Part shown: positions 56,790 to 64,000 of the stretch, in pieces
How the letters are laid out: each line of letters starts with the position of its first letter
Numbering within the stretch: the stretch's first letter is position 1
Assembly: GCF_014356525.2 (NCBI RefSeq)
Contig: NC_052511.1
Coordinates: forward strand, 16,933,236-16,997,235
Reading direction: 5' to 3'
DNA: 64,000 bases
Source: Nilaparvata lugens
Lineage: Eukaryota; Arthropoda; Insecta; Hemiptera; Delphacidae
Made by a program: the position numbers and the translations under genes
Notes under the pieces: model-generated
The model's database searches: none
What the model saw: the letters and a program-made list of their open reading frames with translations, nothing else
What the model was told of the DNA's origin: nothing

Positions 56790-56962
56790 CAATATTTGAG
56801 ACACCAGTTTTGGTAGTTACACCATTATAAATCTCTAGTAGACTAAAAGCTTGAGCATTGAGCAGCAGAATAAACAGTGTTGGTGAAGCTCTGCATTGGC
56901 CGTTAGCTGTTGACAATGAAGGTTGAGCTCTACTGTCATTGGCCGAGACTACACACGCCCCT
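56790..56962 (+). mobile_element. Family B left half within the array
   Basis: AATATTTGAGACACCAG, TAAATCTCTAGTAGACTAAA, TTGAGCAGCAGAATAAACAG, GCATTGGCCGTTAGCTGTTG and TGTCATTGGCCGAGACTACA are the B left arm up to the centre. It is followed directly by CTTTGAATTCATTCCAAG, which resumes the tandem array. Confidence 0.75.
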
Positions 56963-57065
56963 CCCCTTTGAATTCATTCCAAGCCGATACAAATAGAACC
57001 GCTATTTCAGGTTGACATCATAAATTGAGATGCCGATACATCAAGCCATATAAACAGTATTATGG
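56963..57065. repeat. Outlying unit of the 56-kb array
   Basis: CTTTGAATTCATTCCAAGCC, GCTATTTCAGGTTGACATCA and GATGCCGATACATCAAGCC match array units, beyond the B insertion. Confidence 0.7.
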
Positions 57066-58319
57066 ATTATGGCACCCTAATTAATCGTGGATACAATCTT
57101 TCCTAAGATTATTATTTTGTTATTGTCCAAAGATAGAATATCCTTGATTAGTTGATTGTATGATCAATTTCTGAAATTTTATTAAAAAACGATCTAACGT
57201 AGACAAAAGCGACGAAAGTATCAAGCTATCTTACTAGCTATGAAAAAGTGTTGGAAATTCTGTAGTGTGAACTGAGAATAGTAACTAGTTGTATTACTTA
57301 CAGCGTTCTTGTTCAAATATGTGCCTTAGATTCAGCATTTACGAGCTTGACACCTGTATGATGATTATATGGATGTCCTTGTATGGAGCAAGCAAACATG
57401 AGGTTCACTTGTTATTCTTGCATAAGTTGACTAATGTGGTACTCCTTCACGTATAAATGAATTATTTCTAGAGTTCTAGTGCAGAATCCAATCCATTTGT
57501 GCATAAGTTCACTAGAATTTCGATAGTTTGAGAAAGAAAAATGTTACGATAAAAAACCTCAAATTGTAATTCCTCACAACCTGGTGATGTTACATGAATC
57601 TGGTCGTAAATAAACAAATTCTAAATTCTACTGACTATTGCAATTCGATATAGTGTCGTAAAATATACGCATCAACCACTACTAGCTTTTGTAATTTAAT
57701 TACCGTATTGCTTGGTAACTGTACAGCCTGGAAAGTGGATTCATGAAGCCTACATTTCACAGCTCACTAGAGAATCTCTCAGCTCAGAATCTTACAGCTA
57801 TCTATCTCTTACTAGATAATCAATATCTCTCACTATCTCACTAGAAGAGTCTTTCTCACTATCTCACTAGAAGAGTCTATCTCACTATCTCTCTTCATAC
57901 AGAACATTCCCACAGACGTTTTTTGATGGCTACCGATAGATGGTCTTGTGCAACTTTGTGTGGATCTCAGTTTTCACGCTAGGATCGTATTAAGCCTTAA
58001 TCGGGGATATTGTGACATTTATCAGGTTGATTAATCAACTTCAGCCTTTATTGGTGTTAACTGTTAATTAATTGTGCATTTTTTATGTCCCTGAACAGTT
58101 TTAAACAATAACAATAGTTGCAAAGTCAAGCCTTATGATATTAATAATTGACGATTTGAAAATTCTCAGTAAATGTTTATGATTCTGTAATGTAGGGAAA
58201 TTTGGTTTTAGAAGAGAACGAAGAACAATTTTGATACCTTAAAAATAATTATAATCTCTCTGAATGCCAATGATTTGTAACCAGAGGAGTTTATTGACAA
58301 AACATATACATAGTTATTA
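57066..58319. other. Gene-free stretch with a small tandem repeat
   Basis: A unit TCTCACTATCTCACTAGAAG-AGTCTT recurs about three times at 57810-57890. No exon seen elsewhere. Confidence 0.5.
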
Positions 58320-59338
58320 TATTCAAATTCAAATTCAAATTTTTATTTATTCAAGTAAGTTACAATACATTCTGGTTTATACACGAATCTACAATAAATT
58401 ACAGTACAACAGCTAATTATGCAACAAATTTCACATATTATGAAAACTTATTAATTACAATGAAGATTGAATGCAACATTAGAATATTGATAATATAGTA
58501 TTGTAATGTAACTACATAAATCAGCGGTGTTTCAACAATGAATAAATATACACCCCACTATAAATTATATGTGTTGGGGTAAAAGTAATTAGTTGCTTAT
58601 TGCGTGTTATAATTACTATTTACAAACTTCATTCACTGATATGGGATTAAAGTTTTTTATAATAAAATTAGTAAAAATTTATAATACAAACAAAATTATG
58701 GAATTAGTAGATAAATATTAATGTTCTATTAAGGATAATAATAAGAAAGGTTATTTTTAGAAAAATGAAAAACAGTAAAAAGAAGAATGAATAATAAATA
58801 GTTTCAATATTTACAGTCTAACTAAATTTTCACAATTTTCCACTCCAATATCAACCAACCAGGAAAATAAACTTTTTTTGAACCTGTGTCTATTGAATTC
58901 TTCCCTAATGTAACTTGGTATTGAATTGTAAATTTTTGGTCCCAAATATATGTAGTTTCTTTGCCCAAATGTAGTGTTCATCCTTGGTACTATTGAATGC
59001 GTGTTTCTCTGCCTTGTTTGATGGTTATGATCTGCCAGTCTTATGTGTTCGTTGTGTCTCGTCATTCGCGTGATGATAGCCTGGATGTAGAGTTGTCTTA
59101 CACTCAGTACTTTACTGTCCTTGAAAAGAATGTTCGTGGGGAATTGATTCTCCTTGAATCCTATTATTTTTAGTATTCGTTTTTGAAGTTTATGGAGAGG
59201 TTCAACATGTATAAAATTCGTAGCTCCCCAGATAATTATGACGTATCTTAAAATTGATTGCACTAAAGAAAAATAAACAGTTTTTAATGTCTCATAGTTG
59301 AGTATTTTACGGAGTTGATAGAATATATACAAAAACTG
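58320..59338 (-). mobile_element. 5'-truncated LINE, minus strand
   Basis: Coding C-terminus (58811-59336), a 3' UTR of about 450 bp, then AATAAATAAAAATTTGAATT and a (TTTGAA)n tail at 58320-58345. The 5' junction is near 59338, where an in-frame stop and unrelated sequence begin. It is the longest and best-preserved LINE remnant here. Confidence 0.85.
58811..59336 (-). pseudogene. LINE ORF2 C-terminal region (173 codons)
   Basis: The frame starts without ATG, in the middle of the protein: LYIFYQLRKILN, SLVQSILRYVIIIWGA, LHKLQKRILKIIGFKENQFP, then NTTFGQRNYIYLGPKIYNSI and SYIREEFNRHRFKKSLFSWL before the stop. The order (YGxxxWG-like, LQKRxLRxI, YLGPKxYNxxP, FKxxLxxWL) is the standard post-RT region of arthropod LINEs. 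The catalytic domains are lost. The frame is intact for 520 bp, suggesting a fairly young insertion. Related to, but distinct from, the 27.2-27.6 kb relic. Confidence 0.87.
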
Positions 59339-59865
59339 CTAATACTAAACTTAGTTCTAATTACGATACTCCACTATAAAATATAAATTGTTGTGTATTA
59401 TAAATTGTATTATGAATTAAAGTGTGTTATATATTTAAGTGTATTATAGATTGTTGTGTAGTGTGGTATTTGAAATGTCAAGATGTAAATCAATTTGTAG
59501 GGTTCTATAATTTGAAAGTGTGATGAGCACTCTATTGGAATATGTTTACTATGTGTCACATTCATCTTTCAATTATTCACTTTATAAAAATGCTGGCAAC
59601 ATCTACATCAAAAACCAAATAATCACCGAATCAATGGCATTCATGAAACCACCATAACTGATTACCAATGAATCTTCCAAGAAAATTAGTTGTATGCTTT
59701 CTCATTTCATTGTTCTCTATTAGTTGTCTATCTCAAATTCTATAACCAACCCTGCAGAGCCACCTGAATTCATTAATTCAGCAACATGTTTTCCCATTTT
59801 CCAGAATTTCCGATTTTGTTTTACTCTTACAAAATCAGAGTAGGCGTTCATAACTACACTAGCAA
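59339..59865. other. Gene-free AT-rich stretch
   Basis: Some GTGTATTATAAATTGT-like direct repeats near 59390-59455; no exon. Confidence 0.45.
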
Positions 59866-59869
59866 AGTT

Positions 59870-60073
59870 ATACAAAATAGTACGGAAGTCAGAAACGGAA
59901 GTTGCTTCTCATAGCTTACACCGTTGTTACGGTGCGATCTTCAGCACTGGAAATCGTATCACGTTCGTTTGCACGTTCAAGGTCAGACATTGGACCTTGT
60001 CATTGATTAACACTGACAGACACTTCACAGAGCAGCCGCAGAGCGTACGTTATGCAAGCAGAGCCAACAACAG
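59870..60073 (+). promoter_or_regulatory. Promoter/first-exon candidate
   Basis: A GC-richer island ending in a good splice donor, CAG|GTAAAG (60071-60079). TCAAGGTCA (59977-59985) is a nuclear-receptor monomer site. An ATG at 60052 would give MQAEPTT then a phase-1 intron; the exon could equally be non-coding. There is no TATA box, and no partner exon was found downstream before 64000. Confidence 0.3.
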
Positions 60074-60159
60074 GTAAAGAATTTCTTTCCTATTGCAGTA
60101 TTTAGCACGTCCACGTACACAGTACACACACTAGACAGACTTGCTATCAGACAATCAAT

Positions 60160-60290
60160 TCTCTCTTTCTTAATCCTCTTTCTCGCTCTCTCTTTCTCTT
60201 ACTCTCTCTCTAACTCGTCTTCTCACACATGCACTCTCTCTCTCTCTTTTCTCTCTATTCATCTCTATGTCATGCTGCATCCTTAAATCT
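60160..60290. repeat. (TC)n-rich tract
   Basis: CTCTCTTTCTCTTACTCTCTC-type pyrimidine repeats downstream of the possible exon, as often seen in first introns. Confidence 0.85.
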
Positions 60291-61735
60291 CTTCCTTTCC
60301 TCTGGTTCTAGTCATACCTTATCACTCTCTCTTACTAAAGATTTTCCTCATCAGTTAGTTTTCCTTCTCTATCGCATTGTCTTCTGCTTCTCACACACTT
60401 GATTCTTGGTTTCAACAAACGCTTTCACTATCCAGCTACTACACATTGTTTTGAAGAGCTTTTAAGGTTTGTAAGAACTAAGGTGATGAGAGCTTGCGGA
60501 CAAAAATAATACACAAACCCATCTGAGGTACCTACCACAAATTCAGTATTACAACTTCCAGCAGTCTCTCAAAATCTAGTACTCTAATCTATTACTATAT
60601 ACTGATCGCTCGAAAAAAACTTTGGGATGAAGATTGTGTTTCGTAGTGCTAGACTCAAGATATTATTAATTGAGTAATATGAGTGTTGATGAGTGATATA
60701 TGTATGTTGTGATGTTACAACTAACCTCACATTTATCATTAGAAACACATCAAATATATTAAATCAGATAGATTGGGTTTCACTTGGCTAAAAAATTCAC
60801 AATCTATCATGAGGGAGGAAAGATTGAAAAGAACATTAAGTTTTCATTGTCCACATGATTAATTATTATTGTTGAAGTTCAGGAAAGGAAGAGAGAAAAC
60901 AGAATTCTTTAAACGTAAAAAACTTTGTTCATTCCGATGTATTTGATCATCACTTTTTGGTGATTTGAAAACCAATGCTTGCATCATCCCTAAGCGATAT
61001 GGTGATCTATTGTTTGGTAACCAAGGTTTAGTAACGATGGAACTTTAAAGTTCAGCTAAATTTACTGAAACTAATCTGATGGTTTGTAGGATGCAGTTTC
61101 GCTACAGATGTGAAAAACTCGCTAAAATGGTTACTCAAAACTTCCTTTTAAATATTCCTATTCACAAATCAAAAAAAAAAAACCTTCAATTGAATAATAT
61201 AATAAAATTGTAATCTTATGTACAATGATTTTTTTTATCAAAACAGAATTGTCAAGGATACTTTGGCAATGTGGATTGTTTCATTCGTTTGTTGGACAGG
61301 AGCAGGCCACCAATGGTGACATTTAGCAAAAAGGTTCAAGCTCAATTTGCGCGCATTTTGTCACCAGTGGCACGAGAATCTGCATCCGTTGCACAATTGC
61401 AAATCTGTTGCATTGCGCAATTGCACAGTGATACAAAATGCCGCCTTCTTTCGGCTATTAGCGATTTCACCGTAATTTGCGATACTTTGGTTAACCTTAG
61501 CCCGTTATTTCCAACGGGAGAGTGCCAACATAGATAAAAAAAATCTAAACAAAAAACCGGGACTGTTCTTTACTAACTCACTCGTTCAAGGTTGGAAAAA
61601 TTGTCGAAAACTGGAACAGAGGTCGTACAACGACACCCAATGAATCCGATTCAGTAGCCACTGTGACAATATGATCGCAGATAGGATAATCATATTGATA
61701 ATCAGGCGGATTTACACGCGGCATTCGTGTTGTCT
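60291..61735. other. Gene-free stretch
   Basis: A frame at 61271-61537 (88 codons) overlaps an imperfect hairpin (GCGCATTTTGTCACC near 61351 with GTGATACAAAATGCCGC near 61428), so it is probably not coding. No other feature. Confidence 0.4.
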
Positions 61736-61918
61736 GAGTTCATGGATAAATAGAAATGTGGAAGGGAGAAAGGACAAAGGAAAGAGAGTTCATGGATAAG
61801 TGCAATGGAAAGGTGGGAAGAAGAAAGGACAAAGGAAAGAGAGTTCATGGATAAGTGCAATGAAAATGTAAAAAAGAAAAAGGACAATGGAAAGAGGTCC
61901 TGATAATAGAAATATAGA
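61736..61918. repeat. Tandem repeat, 50-55-bp unit, about three copies
   Basis: GAGTTCATGGATAA heads units at 61736, 61786 and 61841; each continues with AGAAAGGACAAAGGAAAGAG. The first unit is 50 bp, the second 55 bp. Confidence 0.88.
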
Positions 61919-63689
61919 AAAACATTAGTAGCTGACACGCTTTAGAGGTTATGAGTACGATATAAGGATAATCAGGAGTGAGCATGGAAGAAGCAGAACC
62001 GTATTAAATCTTATAAACTAGTGGTATGTTTTCTGTACGGTAAAAGGTTCTGAAATAAACCAATGTTGTGTGAGAATAAATCATAATTACAGATAAGAAA
62101 GAACAAGATCTAGAACTAGATGGTGGGATAGCAATATTATTTGATGACGTCTCCCATACATTTAAAGAGAAATAACTCAATCCATGATTGCCAGAATGGA
62201 ATAAGGTCTTAGAACCAATGATACTCAATTGATTCATTTTTGGAAAATATCCATTGATTTACCTGTGTAAAATGAGAGAAACATTTTCTTGACTTTTCTC
62301 ATCTCTTTGGTTGATGTGCATTGATACTGCAACAGTTGGATGGGTGATTCAATTCGGAGTTGTTATGTAATATTGTTATTTTGATTATTAAATCAAAAAC
62401 GCATCTACAAGATGCAACAACATCTACCTATTGCAACAACATCAAAGTCTTAACAGTTTTTTTTTGAACTGATGTTTCTGATAGACGTATATGGTTGATT
62501 GAAATATTAATTATATTGGGAGTAGTTGCCCTTTGCAGTCATCGTATAGTATGGAATTTGACGCATAATTGAAAGTGATGAACATGCACACTATTTTCAT
62601 GATTCATCAGAGACTGTATCAAAATTTTGTAATTTGTCAGGCACATGGAATTCTTTTTTTCATAGCGGTTTTGAAATATAGTGTTAACATGACTATCTAG
62701 CCTACTTGTATCCACAGCAATCATAAACCGTCAACTTTTCTCAAAGTATTTTTCTCATCAGTTGGTCAATCGACAATCAATTTTAATTCCATTCCACTCC
62801 TGGGGTCTATCAGAAGAAATTCAGAAGCACAGATTGAACAGAGACGAACAATCAGAACTTAGAATGAGCTACTAGAAGCTCAGATTGAACAAAGACGCTA
62901 TGATAAAACGTTACGACAGGATGAAAGGTCTCCTCATCTTTCATAAGCATATTCACAATACTAGACAGATTTTTAAAACCTCCACTCTCCAATGTCATCG
63001 AATATGAAATTCACGAGCTCTAATCCGAATTTCTTCACTATTCCTGTATCTTCTAGCTTCTCTCCAACTTTTATCACGCTTGATAATTTATTATATCTGT
63101 CAGAATATATTATCAAGTTCTCAGTCCCATAGTTTCCAGATGTCTTCATTTATTCCTCAAGCAATTTATACTTTTCAGTTTGGATAGCTATTTCATAATA
63201 TTCAGGAATTTCAAGGTCTTCGAGGCCAAGGTACAAGTTCAATATTACGAGTTTGAAAACCATCTATTTTAGGAGTAGTATTTCTGAAATCAGAAAAGAC
63301 GTGGTAAAATAGTGATTACTATTCAACAAAAGATATTTTTAGAAATTATTATGTAAGTTTCGGAAGATTATTATTCGGTATATGCTAGTTCTGGACACGA
63401 TTATTCAAATTATGCACTGTATCATGTTAAGGCCAAGGATCCATAGATAATATTATATCCTTATTCGTAGAGGAGAATACACGGAATCACTGGTATTGAA
63501 AAAAATTGAATTCACTTCATTGTTCGTGTATACGTTTTCCAAATTCATGACCTTTGTCCCTGAACTTTGGCTTCATTTGAAACACCCATTATTTTTACAA
63601 CACTTGACCAAATCATCTTATAAAGTGCTTCATTATATTTCACCAATAGTCATGATTCTGAATTTCTCACCTAACCCGAAGATCATTTT
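61919..63689. other. Gene-free AT-rich stretch
   Basis: Frames of 60-77 codons occur but none is recognisable or has splice context. A small direct repeat AGAAGCTCAGATTGAACA(A/G)AGACG near 62825 and 62873. Confidence 0.45.
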
Positions 63690-63915
63690 GAGAATTTTAT
63701 AGAGAAAAATAATTCTAGCGGAGAAAGGCTGAAATAGCTCAAGATACCAAAATATGGGAATGGGTGTGCTAACATAAGCCACTCCCAAAATTCAACAAGC
63801 CGTCTCATTGGTCAATGACGTTCTCAAGCTGCTTGCTCCCTATTGGTAGTGAGCTGTGAAAGTAAAATGGTGACTAATGAACCCATTAACAAATAATCAG
63901 ACGGTTCCTTGGTTT
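63690..63915 (+). repeat. Repeat family E, copy 2
   Basis: AATTCTAGCGGAGAAAGGC, AAAATTCAACAAGCCGTCTC, AAGCTGCTTGCTCCCTATTG and AAGTAAAATGGTGACTAATG match 49670-49985. Confidence 0.7.
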
Positions 63916-63934
63916 TGAAGGCATGGAATGCATG

Positions 63935-64000
63935 GAGGTTCACGTTATGATTGTAGTATTTGATTGACAAAAGTGTTGCTATCCTTTTCTAACATTCGAC
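63935..64000 (-). mobile_element. MITE family C, partial copy at window edge
   Basis: GGAGGTTCACGTTATGATTG, then GTGTTGCTATCCTTTTCTAA-CATTCGAC, is the inverted right end of C (compare GTCGAATGATAGACAAGGATAGC at 16.5 kb, read on the other strand). The element runs off the window. Confidence 0.65.

Noticed and set aside
61271..61537. 88-codon plus-strand frame
   Set aside because: Overlaps an imperfect hairpin (GCGCATTTTGTCAC with GTGATACAAAATGC) and has no homolog I recognise.
1..64000. CRISPR arrays, bacterial operons, rRNA genes, viral genes
   Set aside because: No regularly spaced short repeats with unique spacers, no ribosome-binding-site gene strings, no rRNA-like sequence and no recognisable viral proteins. 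The few coding relics are eukaryotic LINE and DNA-transposon fragments.

Overview
The window reads as nuclear DNA of an insect: it is strongly AT-rich, dense in simple-sequence tracts, and packed with decayed transposons. Several interspersed families look, from memory, like those of planthopper (Delphacidae) genomes such as Nilaparvata lugens. That species guess is an inference; nothing here proves it. There is no operon, rRNA gene, intact tRNA gene, CRISPR array or complete protein-coding gene. Most open frames are low-complexity shadows or lie inside repeats.

Gene content is very thin. The best host-gene candidate is a minus-strand first coding exon at 52127-52256: two adjacent ATGs, a 43-codon signal-peptide-like sequence and a consensus splice donor. 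A much weaker plus-strand exon candidate ends at 60073. A GC- and CpG-rich block at about 11270-11560 looks promoter-like. The rest is presumably intron or intergenic space.

Four coding relics of non-LTR (LINE) retrotransposons were recognised: 3190-3806 (+, FADD box of reverse transcriptase), 26975-27580 (-), 28150-28610 (+, Jockey-like) and 58320-59338 (-). Several more LINE 3' tails lie near 5.5, 44.1, 51.2, 51.8 and 52.8 kb. Helitron-like ends occur near 14.8, 19.4-20.0, 25.6-25.9, 33.3-33.8 and 35.4-36.0 kb.

The main theme is fold-back (long inverted-repeat) and MITE-like DNA. Working family names used below: A (about 640 bp interspersed repeat, three copies), B (about 0.4 kb fold-back, full copies at 4.9 and 15.1 kb plus many half copies), C (short MITE with TAGTGAGG ends), D, F, J and K (single fold-backs), E and L (short interspersed repeats), N (MITE), O (LINE 3'-UTR-like repeat), P (clusters of a 14-base box), and X (a SINE-like module with a tRNA-like half). 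Many are nested, so insertion order can be read: C inside B with a TA duplication (16.35 kb), P between the halves of the same B copy, a palindromic transposon relic inside another B (39.1 kb), D inside another C (37.1 kb), and a duplicated module at 22.8-26.7 kb in which one copy carries a 1.15 kb insertion and the other is the empty site.

Long purine/pyrimidine tracts (5.7-6.3, 13.0-13.8, 44.0-44.5 kb) and several tandem arrays (9.1, 10.4-11.0, 21.5, 40.1, 41.1, 44.6, 56, 61.7 kb) fill much of the remainder. I do not see a new multi-gene system. The most unusual items are the P box clusters, the palindromic transposase-tail element and the orphan signal-peptide exon.
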